This document shows, piece by piece, positions 49,503-61,497 of a stretch of DNA of 64,000 nucleotides. The stretch is from Russula earlei (taxonomy: Eukaryota > Basidiomycota > Agaricomycetes > Russulales > Russulaceae). The translations under genes and the position numbers were made by a program. Numbering within the stretch: position 1 is the first letter of the stretch; every line of letters begins with the position of its first letter. The stretch is taken from NCBI GenBank assembly GCA_025769875.1, contig JAGFNK010000039.1, forward strand, positions 124,001 through 188,000, given 5' to 3'. The notes under the pieces were generated by a model that saw nothing but the letters and a program-made list of their open reading frames with translations, searched no databases and was not told the origin of the DNA.

Positions 49503-50900
49503 ATGGAATATGGCAATGCGACCGTAGCGTTGTACCCAGAGTAGGCCGTCCCAGCTCTCCCGTTCTCTCCTCGCGCTGACCTCTCTTGCGCAGGGTGGCC
49601 CCATGGGGGACCAGGGCATTCAGGACGTTTCTACCGCCACCTCAAGACCGCATACCCATAACATGGCAAACGGCCCCCTTCACGCTCCTCCAGCTCGTCC
49701 CCTTCTCATTCCTGTCCTACCTCGGCCGACGACCCGACACCCACCTCATCCGCCTCCTGCTCCTCCCCACGCTCGTCTATTCGTCCCTCCACTCCTCGTA
49801 CGGCTACGTCTGGCCCGAGCCAAGACACAACGTGTTCAACTGGGGCGCCGCCTCCTTCTCCCTCGTCCTCATCGGCAAGGGCATCGATCTGGCCCTCGCC
49901 AGGACCGGCCGCTACAAGCAGGGCGAGGGCGTCCCCGGGACGACGTCCGTCCCGGCCATCGCCGTCGAGAAGGACGACCCGCACGCCCTCCTTCCGCTCT
50001 GGCTGCAGGACGCCCTCGAGCTCATCTTTTCCATGCGCGGTCTCGGGTGGGACTTTGGCAAGGACGTGTACACGCCGCCGTCCACGCGGCCGCAGGAACG
50101 CGGGGCCTTCCTCCGCGCGACGTTGGTCTCCTTCCTCGTCGGATTCCTCATCCTCGACGCCGTCGACGCCGCCGTCAAGCTGGTCCCCGGCGTCGGCGAT
50201 CCCACCGGCGGGAGCATATTCTTCGCCGACCTCCCTCCTCTCACGCGCTACCTCGTCTCGACCGCCATACACGTCCTCACCGGCATCGGCCTCGTCGCCG
50301 GGTTCAGCATGGTCTACGATCTCATCACCCTCTTCGCCGTCGCCGTCCTCGGTCACTCGCCCAGCTCCTGGCCCCCCGTGATGGATCGCCCCTGGGCCGC
50401 GCAGTCGTTGCACGAGTTTTGGGCGAAGCGCTGGCATCAGCTCCTGCGCCAGACTTTCCTCGTCTTTGGTGGCATCCCAGGGCGCAAGATAGGGGGCGAT
50501 GTCGGCCTCGTGCTCGGCACGTTCCTGGCTTCTGGCCTCTTCCACGAGTGCTCCATCCTCGCCATGGGACGCGAGTGGGACTCGCGCGTCCCTGTCTTTT
50601 TCCTCTTGCAAGGCGGCTCCGTCATCGGCGAGCGCGTCTGGAAGAAAGTGACCGGTCGTCGTGTGGATGGCCCTCTTGGACGGATGTGGGTGTACTTTGA
50701 TATCATGATCCTCGGCCAGCCTCTCGGTTCGCGTTTCACGTAACTCTCGTTCGGCGCCCAACAGAAACTGACTCTTCCTCCGTATTTCCACAGTCGACGC
50801 GTGGCATCGAAGAGGTTTCGGTGGAGGGATGATTATCCCCCCCTTGATAAGCCCGGCTCGTCTTGTCCTTATCCCCGCCACTCGACAACTCATCACATAG
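49503..50900 (+). CDS. MBOAT wax-synthase-like acyltransferase
   Basis: Three exons (49503-49540, 49594-50726, 50794-50900) give an intact 425-residue protein. Exon 1 is tiny (MEYGNATVALYPE). The product is multi-pass: hydrophobic segments include FTLLQLVPFSFLSYLG, LIRLLLLPTLVYSSLHSSYG, AASFSLVLIGKGIDLALA, FLVGFLILDAVDAAV and IHVLTGIGLVAGFSMVYDLI. The wax-synthase core appears as LHEFWAKRWHQLLRQTFLVF and GTFLASGLFHECSILAMG (the catalytic His in LFHE), and the end reads GQPLVDAWHRRGFGGGMIIP. These ER enzymes transfer acyl or acetyl groups to alcohols; fungal relatives decorate terpenoids. Codon third positions are strongly G/C, which makes long shadow frames in both directions. The neighbour to the left is the nickel transporter, same strand, 319 bases away. 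Substrate unknown. Confidence 0.88.
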
Positions 50901-51050
50901 CAGCCACGATCATCAACACGTCCCTAAGATACCGCGACTATCCCTTGATCAACTGCAAATCCATTTAGACCTTACTACTAATCGTATTCATTTGTATTAA
51001 CACCATCGCACTTGTTTTCGTTTCCAGGGCCGACATACATTTGTAACATC

Positions 51051-52566
51051 TTATGCCCCACCGTGGGGCCCGAATAAAAACCTTACTGTACCCTCATTCC
51101 GTCCGATAGCATCAGCGCCATCCGGTGATAAGTGGGACCCATCGGTGAGAAGTGGCGTCCGGCTCCGAGGTGGATGCTCAGTCTCGCGCATAGCTATTTT
51201 GAGTCGCATGAGCTGGTCCGAGGTTTGCGACGCCGGGGCAGCAATGTGCAGTGCGGCCCGCGAAATGTGCGGCGATGGAGACGACGGAGTGTTCGGAGTT
51301 GTGTTGGCAGAGGGATTTTGTATCTGCGATATTAACAGGTCCAGCAGCGCATGAGAGATAGCTAAAAATGGTGGGAAAAAGGTTCACCATTGTGAGCTCG
51401 CACAGACCAATAGAGAACAGAGATGGGTTCCTTAAAGTTTACCTTCAAGGTCGTCAACCTGAGCTTGGAACCTCTTTTCCCATGGACCGTGGTCCCCGAG
51501 GATTGCCACGATCTCGCGGTTGCTTCGACATCCGGTGGGAGGATGTGTCTCGCTCTGCTCGAATGTGGTTAACAGCGCGGCGAGGTAGATGCACGCTATG
51601 GCAACCACATGCGGCGGGTATTGCAGGGCCACTAGCGTTCTCTGACTGTAGGGGGTCCACATCTTCAGCTTTGGTGATATGTAAAAGGGGCGTATGAGCA
51701 AACCTGTCGATAGTTAAGCGCCACGCAAACTTTGTCAACTTTTTCGACGCTGATTGTGGAGCTCTCAGTCAAGGAGGGCTCACGTTAGCGAAAAAAAGAT
51801 ATTTACGGACCTTTGAGCTCCCTGCCAACTTTGATCACGTATGGGTACGGCATACGGGAAGTAAAGTTGAAACAGATAAGTTCGACGATCAACCTCTCGA
51901 CAGCCAGCAGCCGCTGTCTGTCTTGTTCGAGGACCTGTCTTGACAATACATGACAGCTCGTGCTTAAAAAAGTCCTCTTGACGCACCGCTGGATCCATGT
52001 CAATCTCGCCGACGATTGACTTGGACTTTGCCGCTTGTTCCGGAAAGCGAACGGAATATGAGGCCATAAGAATGTCCCTTGGTTTTTTCAAGGTGTCATG
52101 CATTTTCGAGGATACGTAGAGGGCCGCGAGCGTCACATCCTGCACACGCGCGAGAGTAAGCATGATTCTGTATCTATGTTTTTCTTTCGCCGGAGGGAGC
52201 AGCTATACCTGATAACCAAAATCCTTCCGAGGAAAGAAGAGGTGGAATCTGTGATACAAGTTTTGCGCCGTCGCGATCGTCTTTCGGGGACTGTCGAGGC
52301 GGATTGTCTCAGAGAGCGCAGGGAAGCGTGGCCGGCGAGTGAGCTATGGCGGGGACCACTCACAACCCGATCTTGGCCCCAACGGATTCAACAAAACCAC
52401 AAGCCTGCTGCTTCGCCTTCTCCTCCTGTGATGTGGACAACTTGCCCCGTTGCTTCTCCGACAGCCTGATGACGTCGTATGGCGTGAAGTACGGTCGATG
52501 AATTTGAGTGTATGATGACGGTTGGCTCGCCTGTCCAGGGTCTCGGTAGAATGTGTCCATTTCCAT
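51051..52566 (-). CDS. CTK2: CTD kinase cyclin subunit Ctk2
   Basis: Starts at ATG 52566 (MEMDTFYRDPG) or, less likely, at 52623. Exon 1 encodes PYFTPYDVIRLSEKQRGKLS and KAKQQACGFVESVGAKIG. The following exons give PRKTIATAQNLYHRFHLFFP, VTLAALYVSSKMHDTLKKPR, GEIDMDPAVLEQDRQRLLAV, then LIVELICFNFTSRMPYPYVI and LQYPPHVVAIACIYLAALLT. The last exon, accepted near 51,370, ends at TAA 51051-51053. Two cyclin folds in this order mark the C-type cyclin Ctk2, partner of Ctk1 in CTDK-I, which phosphorylates Ser2 of the RNA polymerase II tail during elongation; nuclear. Introns are GT-AG and the frames join. It converges with the MBOAT gene and diverges from the histone deacetylase gene. Confidence 0.9.
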
Positions 52567-52684
52567 CGTTGTAAATGATGAAAAGGTGTCGACTGGTGGC
52601 AGACAACCCACTCGCCTGGTCATGTGATATCACAGGAGCGCGTTCAATTTCGAATTTATCGCGCGCTGGTCGGTACTCACATGG
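52567..52684. promoter_or_regulatory. very short shared divergent promoter (Ctk2 / Hos3)
   Basis: Only 118 bases (or 61 if Ctk2 starts at 52623) lie between the two start codons, so a common control region is likely. No clear TATA box. Confidence 0.45.
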
Positions 52685-54759
52685 ATGCTAACTAGTGATC
52701 CTGCGGCAGCAGTCTTCCTCCAAGATGCCTTGCCTTCAGCACAAGTATATCAGGTACTAAAGACTCGTCTCATGTTTTCGAACGCCCCGAGCGACTGCGA
52801 GCCGTGAAGATTGGACTCTGCGCGGCAATATCTCGCCTGGAAGAGTCCCTTCCGGTCACGACCAGCGCGACTGCGAGCATGGGGGACACGGACGCCGACT
52901 CGCTTGTCGAGGCCATGCAAAGTCTCCGGTTTGAACAGGACCGTGACTCACCGGGGCTTGTCCTGCCAAAGGGACATCCCATTCAAGTAGTGCAGAGCAC
53001 TGCCAAGGTTGATATCTCCAGTCACCCAGCCGTGAAGTACATCCACGGTGATGTCGATGGGGACGTCTACCTCGATAAGCTAGCTGAATGGGCGCAACGC
53101 AGCGCCGAAAAGATCTCAAATGGCCAGTCCGAAATTCCTAGCGAACTTCCTCAGGGCGATTTGTATAGTAAACTTTCATCCCCCTCTTGCCCAGTATCGC
53201 AGGGCTCATCTGGTCGACAGTGTGTCCGACGTCGCTAGACGCGATTCGAGGAGCTCTCGGAACAGTATGCGAAGCGGTCGACACCGTGATGGAGTCTCCT
53301 GCAACTAAATCTCCCGTTCCACCACGGAAAGCCTTCGTCGCTGTTAGGCCCCCCGGCCATCACTGCGGGGAAGATACCCCTTGTGGGTTTTGTTTCGTCA
53401 ATAACGTTGCTGTCGGAGCGGCACACGGTGGGCAGGGTATCCGATATAAGAACAAGGTCAGGAAGTGACGTCTTCTGCAGCCCATTTAAAATACGCGGTA
53501 AGTCGCGTGGTGATACTCGACATCGATCTTCATCACGGTATGTATGGTCTCCATCAGCCTATTCGGTTTAGAAACATTATCAACAGGCAATGGAACACAG
53601 TCAATCGTCTGGCAGATCAACGAAGAAGCTTACCAATCCAGATTGGCAGCTGAAGTAGGGGCTCCACCCAAGCCCGGTCTTCAGGTGTACTACGGCTCGG
53701 TGCATGACATCCTGTCATTCCCATGCGAGGTGGCAGCGTTGTCTCGTCAATTTTACAAGTAGTAACTGACAACTTCGTAGGATGGAAAGCCGGACATGGT
53801 TCAGGCTGCATCTGCCTCGATACATGGTCCTCATGGCCAGTACATTGAGAACGTCCACCTTGAACCATTTGAGTCTGAAGAGCAATTCTGGAATGTACAT
53901 TACCGCGAGACGTATAGCAGGCTGCTCAGCAAGGCTGAAAACTTCATGGAACGCACGGGCGGTGCATCGGACGATACATTAGTATTTATCAGGCATGCCT
54001 CTTACATTCAGCTCCCTGAACCCTGACCTTAAGGTCATTCAGTGCTGGATTTGACGCTTCCGAGCACGAAACACCGTCAATGTCACGACACAATCGGAAA
54101 GTCCCAACCTCGTTTTTCTATCGTTTCACGCGAGATATCTGCGCATTTGCCGATAAGTGGGCCCAAGGTCGAGCCGTGAGCGTACTCGAAGGCGGCTACA
54201 GCGACAAGGCGCTGTTGAGTGGAACCATGGCCCACCTCGCAGGCCTGGTAGATGGGGGAAGTACCTCTGGGAAGGATAACGATAACTCGAGGGAGACCTG
54301 GTGGTCCCCTGAAAACGTCCACACGGTAGGAGCCCTCCGAAAAGGGAGGGATGGAATCTTGAAGGCTGATGCGCATCGAAATAGTTAGAGAAACTGGCCA
54401 AGAGACGGCGGGGGCCACGATCTTCCCTGGGTACTGCAGACCCGAAACTCCCGCCATCATGGCTCGATCGCACCTCTGCTCTGCTTGCCCTGCTCGATCC
54501 GCGCGGCGCGGAGCCACCATCAATCCGCAGCGCCTTCATTCCACCTAGTTCGATGACGCTCCGGGCTCGCAAATATGCTGACCAGGGAATAACCCACCCG
54601 ACATCGCCAGATCAGAAACCATATCAGGATAATAGTGCAGGCGACGCGAGCGCCGACCCTGGGCAGTCACCGGGATCGACGCCAGGAGCCTCACTCCCTG
54701 CCGTCCTGAAGAAGCTTCCTCGTGTGATTCTAAAGGTTGGCCCACGGCCTGATGCCTGA
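52685..54759 (+). CDS. HOS3: histone deacetylase, Hos3 type
   Basis: Starts MLTSDPAAAVFLQDA at 52685. Two small frame changes near 52,725-52,745 are needed to reach CLQHKYIR and then KDSSHVFERPERLRAV. Beyond that, the exons join cleanly: PQGDLYMCPTSLDAIRGALG, AFVAVRPPGHHCGEDTPCGF, CFVNNVAVGAAHAHLKYAVS, RVVILDIDLHHGNGTQSIVW, VYYGSVHDILSFPCEDGKPD, TLVFISAGFDASEHETPSMS, SVLEGGYSDKALLSGTMAHL and ENVHTLEKLAKRRRGP. The tail holds PSSMTLRARK and ends GPRPDA. Zinc and charge-relay residues (HH, DxDxHHGNGT, the active-site Tyr in EGGYS) are present. One intron near 53,990-54,040 uses a GC donor. Hos3 removes acetyl groups from histone tails; in yeast it also acts at the bud neck. The N-terminal shifts may be sequence errors. 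Confidence 0.85.
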
Positions 54760-56001
54760 GGCCGGCCGCATTCTCCACTCATCACATACCGAGATCACCT
54801 CGAAGTAGATACAAATCAGTGTGGATTTCTGTCCGTGTTGTCTGTAAGAGATATAGTATCATATAGTCTAGTACGCTTATGTCGATACCCCGATCGTAGT
54901 AGCGAATCACTCGCTCATGAATCCGGCAAGGCCAGAGAGGAGGGAAAAGGAGAGTGACCGGTGCACCAGCAGTTCTAGGGCGGAACCTTCAAAGGTCACG
55001 CTGGAGAATTTATTCTTCGCTGGTCTGCTGGTATATATGGAGAAGCTCGTCCATATACGAGTCTGAGAGCGCGCAGGACGTGACCTAATGAATATTATTT
55101 AAAAGGTGAAACAGGCAAGTGGACAGATGTCAAGTTGAGACGAGGGAGAGTCAATGAATGTAAGGGTTCGTGTGGATGGCTCGGGGTGGTGTCGCACGCC
55201 AACGGTCTCGCGCACGCATTTCCAAGGTAGCGCAGACGCTCACCTTACCCGACCAGAGCATGACATGCAGGGGACTTAATTTGGACTGGCCACGGTCAAC
55301 TACCGAACTGAGCAATACAGCACCGAGCCAAATTAAAGCCTTTACATCGGTGATTTCCAAATGCGCGAGGTTCTAGGAGCTTTCTGTGAAAGGCTGCGGC
55401 TGCGCCACTGTCACGCTGTGGTCGTGCCTGTACATGTGGCGGGCGGCACCCGGCCTGCGCCGATCAGTTCTCCTTGGGCGCGGGCGCTCAATAACATCCA
55501 CTGGGAAGAAGATGCCAGAACGCATACAGAACTAGAGGTGAGACCGACCCTTCATTTGGTTCTCGAAGCTATCCTCTCGGTCCAAGTGTCGCGCCGTCCA
55601 ACGAAACCTTATCGAGTCGAATCATGCTCCGCTGGCTGGGCATAGGCGGGCGGCTACACAGGAGAGCGTGTCATAGGGCAACTTCCGAAACTTTGGTATG
55701 CGGATACGGACAGTGGAGGAGGTTTGTCTGACACGACCAGAACTTGACGTAATAGATCGGGGATGAAGATGCACGACGGCGCTAGGTTCCCACGGTAGTA
55801 GGCTCGCATGACGTCCGTGTCGTGGATCTCTGGTACGGTTCGATTGACGCCGAGCACGAGGAAGCGAGCCCGTTAAAGCTCTCACGATGTTACTCGTATC
55901 GTGAATGAATTACTGCGCGTAAAGGAATAATCATCGTCAGTAGGCTATACAATAGTCCGTATGCAATGTGAAACGACCACGGCTCCGCAGCTCCTAGAAT
56001 C
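54760..56001. other. intergenic with unassigned open frames
   Basis: Minus-strand frames at 55,857-55,654 (VNRTVPEIHDTDVMRAYYRG, then LAPSCIFIPDLLRQVLVVSD) and 55,360-55,151 (KALIWLGAVLLSSVVDRGQS) read like coding sequence, but I cannot connect them by splice sites or assign a family. They could be a small decayed gene on the minus strand. Nothing else recognised. Confidence 0.35.
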
Positions 56002-57388
56002 TCACCCTTTTTTGTCAGGAAGGTACGGCGCGAGTGTTTGACTTGACATGGAAGCATCAGACGATATTTCAATGACTCTGTCCTTTCCGGTCAGGGGATT
56101 CCCACCAGCCTCAGCCACATGGAGTTGCGGACTTAAAGATGGAGTCGAGAATACAATGTGGGAGTCAGGCGCCTCAGGGCGAGGATGAGATAAAATATCC
56201 GCGGTGCTTAGTCGCATGGTGACGACGAGGACAATCACCGTCGGGTACATACCCTGTGGGCAGGAGTCGGAGCTCTGGGTGAGCCTCGCAAGAACGACAT
56301 GAGGAAGGTCTTACAACGAATTGGACGATAGCCGAGTGGAAAAGAAGCACCCCATTCGGGTTCAGGACAACCGAAGCTGTCACGTACCCCACCTGCCAGT
56401 GGACAATATGAATCCAATTTATGCAGGACGGTCGATGAATCGGAATGTACCCATATGCAAAGATAAAGTGCACCAGACTCAACCAAGAAGGCGAGCACTT
56501 TTTGTGAGTTGTTCCCGAGGGTCTCCTTGGCGTATAACAATCGCACAATGCGTCTGTGCTGCCTAGAAGACTCGTTACGTCACACCGACTGCCATAGGTG
56601 GGACCAGATGCGACATACCAAGCTCGAATGAACATTAGGCCTGTAGCCCAGATATTTGTACCAATGGTGGATCCCCAGATGGACCACCCAAGGTAACGGC
56701 TTAAACGTTCCTCATGTTCTGAATTCTTCGAAAAGCCTTCAATAAAGTATGTGGCACTAGCAATAGAAACTCCTGAGAATACAGGCGTCATTCAAGGATA
56801 CCTGGATGCAATCCGATCATGCCCACCAAATGTACACACAAGGGAGATCAGCGGGGGAATAAACAACGGGAGTCTGCGATTCCACAGCACCCAAGCTCGC
56901 CATAGGACGATCGCATCGCTTAGAACGTACTTCGCTATTGTTAGCTAATATCTTTATTTCTCCTTAAAAAGCGGCGTACGTTGATTGAGGGCAGATATAC
57001 GACGAGAAATTCTCTAGTTGATGCCATGAGGAACCGACCAGCCCTCAAGTCCCCCACAGTTTCGGCTACGTTCAGCGCCCAGTGTGCCGCGGAGACGGTA
57101 TACATGACTACGGACAGGGCCAACATGGCGTATCTCGAGCGGTTGGGAGAACGTCTATGCCTGGGGTTCATGTGAGAGTTGGGAATGGGAAATCCAGAGC
57201 GAGGACCTACAAAATGAAGATAGTTGAGAAAACAAAGAGGGCCGAGTACACTCCTAGCAATTTGTCTCAGTGAGAGTCCTTGGATGGTGAGAGAACGCAG
57301 TTGTACCAAAGAAGAATGTCTCGCATACGAGGCCGGCTATTGGCAAAAGAAAGGTGGGAGCTGTCACATCCCGAGCGTACTTGGCCAT
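56002..57388 (-). CDS. basidiomycete multi-pass membrane protein, paralogue of the gene at 63.6 kb
   Basis: Starts MAKYARDVTAPTFLLPIAGL followed by VCETFFFG. Short introns then join GVYSALFVFSTIFIL, MLALSVVMYTVSAAHWALNV, FLVVYLPSIN, IAKYVLSDAIVLWRAWVLWN and RRLPLFIPPLISLVCTF. They continue with GVSIASATYFIEGFSKN, STIGTNIWATGLMFIRAW, NNSQKVLAFLVESGALYLCI and GIYPTVIVLVVTMRLSTADI, and end PYLPDKKG at 56002. About seven hydrophobic segments, charged loops and a polar C-terminal tail with LSHPRPEAPD suggest a serpentine plasma-membrane protein. Families like this are expanded in Agaricomycetes and uncharacterised. Exon structure is the same as in the paralogue at the right edge. No clear frame break. 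Function unknown. Confidence 0.75.
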
Positions 57389-58291
57389 GGAGCGAGCGAA
57401 TCGAGAACAGTGGGGACAGCGGAGCATACAGTTAAATAGGGGACCCGGAGCGCTTGGACGCCGCAGTGTCGACAAGGCATTTATGACATGTTGCCAAAAC
57501 CAGAGGTATTCATGATTCCAGTGGCTGGCAGAAGGAACGGGTTATCGGTGTACCAACGGGGTGATCGCAAATCTGTGGAGCCGTCGGCATCAGTACTGTA
57601 TATATCCCCACCCGTCCGCATGCGTATGTGGTTTGACCCGATGGACACGCAGAGCATTCTGTTGAGTTGCTAATCCAAAGGGGTGATGATAACGCAGAGC
57701 CAACTATCTGGGACTGAACGCACTGAACTCTGCATGAAGACAGAAACAATTGATCGGGGATACCCTACTAGGATTCATTAATAATAAGTGATCATCACAA
57801 CAGCGCTGTGCTGCAATTATTACCGACCGTTGATGTCGCTTCCAGAAGACGAAAGGTGACTTCGACGAAGTTTGGCTGCACGAATCATTGTCGTATGTCA
57901 CCACCAACAAACCGCTACGAGGGTATGGGAGAAATATGGTATCATTCGTTGTTTGACGCATCTGATCATTCTAGAGGTGAGGGGGGAAGGGAAGAGGAGG
58001 AGCACGATGAACATGCATAAAACTGTTTCTCCGACGTTCCCGTGCTGCCGCGGGCGCAAGCCTACCTCAGCCGCACTCTCACCGCACCCTCTCGTCATAG
58101 CTCTCTGCTTGCCCCTCGTGTCCCTGTCTTTCGGAGCGCCGGGAAATACGCGTGCGGAGATCCGCGGAGAACTGACAAGATAAAACCATCGCGACCGAAG
58201 TAGCGTAAATCGCTTTGCTATGCCTTCAGAGTAAACTTCTTCATAGTTCGTTATTGGAACCGCTTGATGTACAGCGACTAGCGGATAACCC
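57389..58291. other. intergenic, no gene recognised
   Basis: Upstream region of the minus-strand membrane protein gene. Short open frames only; the frame at 58,311-57,898 is interrupted by the solo LTR boundary and shows no domain. Confidence 0.4.
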
Positions 58292-58452
58292 TGTTGGAGC
58301 TGTAGAATCATAGCTCAGTACACTATAAGCTTCAAATAGAGTGTAAAGGAATGTGGTACTAACCTCAGTCTTGTAATAAAGAATGGGGAAACAACGATGA
58401 CTAATTCGAATTATTATTTACATGTACGGTCCGGATTGTCCGTTCGCGCGGC
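58292..58452. mobile_element. solo or truncated Copia LTR
   Basis: TGTTGGAGCTGTAGAATC opens a stretch that is colinear with the LTR at 18,295-18,489. Both share AGTGTAAAGGAATG/AGTG-like, GTACTAACCTCAGTCTTG and ACGGTCCGGATTGTCCGTTC blocks in the same order, with gaps. No internal Copia sequence adjoins it and I see no convincing target duplication. Confidence 0.65.
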
Positions 58453-58622
58453 ACTGAGCAGCTGCATTCCACCAAATCAAACTCGTTGCAGTTCGCCGCA
58501 ATGTGGCGCGCGCATGAGTGTGCCGAGCATATGATGTGACATTGTCCTGATTTCTTCCGTAGTACAAGATAAACACGATCAAGATATCACTAAACTGAAG
58601 AGAAGGAAAATATAAATATATA

Positions 58623-59653
58623 TTAGTCGTCGTCGTCAGAGGAGACAGAGCCGTTATCATAAATGGTTTCCGGCTCGGTCACGCCTTCCTCATCGAGATC
58701 GTCCCACGGCACATCAGCCTCATGCCATCTAAGTCATCTTGAGCATACATATAACTGCACGGCGTGCAGTGGGTACTTACCCTTCTATTCCCATGCTACT
58801 CTCATCTCTTCTCAACAGAGGCGTCCGTATCTCCTTGAGGCCGTAACAATGGCGTATAGACCGCGTCGGGGCGGTAAGCGTGCTGAGCGACCCCAGCGGT
58901 GCCCTCGGAAAACCAGTTGACAGTCACGGAAGGACTCGCATTGGCACCCCCTGGTGCTGTTGCATTCGTGCGCAAGCCGACTGTCACTTTCTCGCTTGCT
59001 TAAAGGAAGAGCGTTCAGCCGTCCGGACAAGCAAGAAGCCGCCGTAAGTACCCACATCTATTGGAAAGATACATGTAGAACCCGGGGCTCCTCCAAACTT
59101 GATACACCACGAACTTTCCCCTGAGGATGGGGAGGAGGGATGGGTTGAAAAACTCCTTGGGGACGCGTGTGGATCGCGGCCTGTACATGAAGAAGAGTGC
59201 GCCACGCTTGTTGTTAAACTGCCACTGAGTCTTGAAAAGAATGCCTTTGTCCCTGCACCCTCGATGATATTGGTGGAGAGATGAATTACTCGAGACATGA
59301 GACTTACGCCCCATCGCCATTTGCCTTGACATCCAACGCCCTTGCTTCGTACGAAGGAATCTGATAATAGTCAACCTCAGGTACCTGAACGGGTGGATAC
59401 TGGCTGGCGATCTTTGCAATGTTGACGTCGGTGTAGATGTTTCCCTCAACGATGAAGTCACCCGTCTTTATGTTAACTTTGCCAAAATCGCCGACCTGTT
59501 TTGTGGAGTGGTCAAACGTATTGATAAGGCCAGAGGTGAGATGGAGACCTGGATTTCTCTGGTCGGATTCCAGTTGGGCCATTTTGAGGTCGCCTCCTTA
59601 ATCAGGTCGATGTACTTGCGTTGAGCATGCTCCTTGGTGCGGAAGAGAGACAT
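58623..59653 (-). CDS. uncharacterised basidiomycete protein with acidic tail
   Basis: Starts MSLFRTKEHAQRKYIDLIKE and continues ATSKWPNWNPTREIQ. An intron joins VGDFGKVNIKTGDFIVEGNI, YPPVQVPEVDYYQIPSYEAR and DVKANGDG. The next exons give KGILFKTQWQFNNKRGALFF, MYRPRSTRVPKEFFNPSLLP and KFVVYQVWRSPGFYMYLSNR. The last ones give KMTVGLRTNATAPGGANASP, WFSEGTAGVAQHAYRPDAVY and TPLLRPQGDTDASVEKR, and then an acidic end, ADVPWDDLDEEGVTEPETIY with a DDDD terminus at 58623. The protein looks soluble and beta-rich in the middle, with no signal peptide or membrane segment. I believe similar proteins occur in other mushrooms, but I know no function. The exons I followed keep frame. Confidence 0.72.
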
Positions 59654-61497
59654 TGTGAGGTTCTCGGGCAACCAAGGAACTGGGCTTGTGAATATTTGGT
59701 TTATATGTGTATGGCGCTAAGCTAAACTTTAATAGCTTTGGAGCTTGGTCACGTCATATCACAGCGAGATCGACTCGGACTATCATAAGCGAATGCGTAG
59801 CGTCCCCTAGTACAGCATCATGACCGGATTCCGTTGGCTATTCCTGGCACCAGGTGAGGACATAGCCCGGAAGCAATGAGGGGGTGGGCATCGAAGAACC
59901 GAAGCGGTGTGTCTGTGTAGCCCCGGCGCAGGAATGAGGGCTGTGCTCCCCTCAAAGCTCCATATTTTTTCAAATCAGGTACTTCGCAATGGAAACGCCC
60001 GCGAGGTTGATGAGTCTATATTCACGACGCAGGTTAGCGGCTAGGCGGGTATGTAAATTCACACAGACTCAAACAAAGGCTGTGATAAATCCAAAGGTCG
60101 TTCCAAATAATAAAAGTGGAACCATTATCAGAGGACGATGGACCCGTGGATGGCTCATAACGTTCATTATGATCGAAAGTGGTTGGGAGCGCGAGGGTTT
60201 CAACTAACCACGACAGTGCAGCGCCAAGGACAACATCAGGCTAAGGCCATGAAACATTTGGGATGTTGAACAGCACACGCGTGAGTATTATTAACATATT
60301 AGCATACACAACAAATGGTCCTCCCTACTCCGAGTCGCTCTGCTAATCAATCGAAAATTCATTCAGAGACCGAACACGGGAAAGGAGGGGAGTATAGGTA
60401 GTTTCTCTCCTCATATTCCCTATCACCTCGCCTCGTACAAAACTCACGAGATTCAATCATACACGTGTCCACGTTTAAGTTGGACTACGTCCATCACCCT
60501 TGGTTGCTTGTCGCTGCCGACACCGACCTTTCTGTTAGCAAGCTTCAGATCATCTCTGGATGTTACTGAGAACGACAGCCCCTGCAAACAAAGCGACCAA
60601 AATCGGTTCAGTAAAACAATCAAATGGAATGATCCGGTCGTAAATGTCTACAGATCACTGACACCTACAGTGGAGGTGAAGGTCGATGATGGAGTAGGAT
60701 GTGTTTTGGACATCCGTGGTGTGTCCGCGGAATAAAGCAAAAATATGAGAGTTCATGGTATGGCATCCTCGTTTCCCTCATGTAGGGCTAATCAATCGAC
60801 TGAACCGCGCTAGAGGAATCGTTGGCTTCGAGGGTTTTCAACAATAAGGTGATTCAGGTAGGCGACGTGCAGCGGCGGCGTGAAGAGTACCCGATCACGA
60901 AACATACCGCAAGTCCAGGAAGCAATCATACCGAGAAGAGTAAAAAAAAATCCCAAAGGAGCGGCAGCTGAGTGACGAAGAATCATGAGATAGCCATAGC
61001 TCCCTGCTGCTGTGATGGAATACAGCCACGACAGTGTCCCTTGACCTGTACCACAGAAAGAGCATCATATCACAGTGCTATCCATTCCTTTGCCTCGGGG
61101 ACAGTCACGAGAATTCGACAGTTGTCAGAGATTCCTTGTGTCTGGCAGAAAGATGGTTGGCCTAGGCTGAGGAGTGGGCACGTCAGCCGTGACCGGCGAA
61201 TGCCGAAGGATGCGACAGCGACAGCGGAACGATATAGTACGACGACGGCAACCGCTGACAGTAGCGAGTCGCTGACTGGCCTGCCTGATGGGCCACCGGA
61301 CGGAAGATAGAGAGGAATCAGCTTACCACCTATACCGGTCAAATGTGACAGTAAGCGCATGCGCGGCTGGGCGGCGAGTTAGGTTTACGAATCAGTTCCG
61401 AGATGATATAAGTGGCCTTCTCAACGCCGCCCGGTAGCAAACGTTGCCCACACACCCTCGATACCAACGCTCGTGCCGTGGGCGAGCGTCGACCATC
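59654..61497. other. intergenic, possible small membrane protein on minus strand
   Basis: Most of this stretch holds nothing recognised. On the minus strand about 61,360-60,840, a hydrophobic start (SLLSAVAVVVLYRSAVAVAS) and a downstream SYGYLMILRHSAAAPLGFFF plus TLLGMIASWTCGMFRDRVLF could be exons of a small membrane protein divergent from the NAPE-PLD-like gene. Splice sites do not resolve it. Confidence 0.35.

Noticed and set aside
49603..50896. Long frames of 365 codons (+) and 396 codons (-) overlapping the MBOAT gene
   Set aside because: They are Arg/Pro- and Glu/Gly-rich shadows produced by strong G/C third-position bias. The chosen frame has family motifs, membrane segments and clean splice joins.
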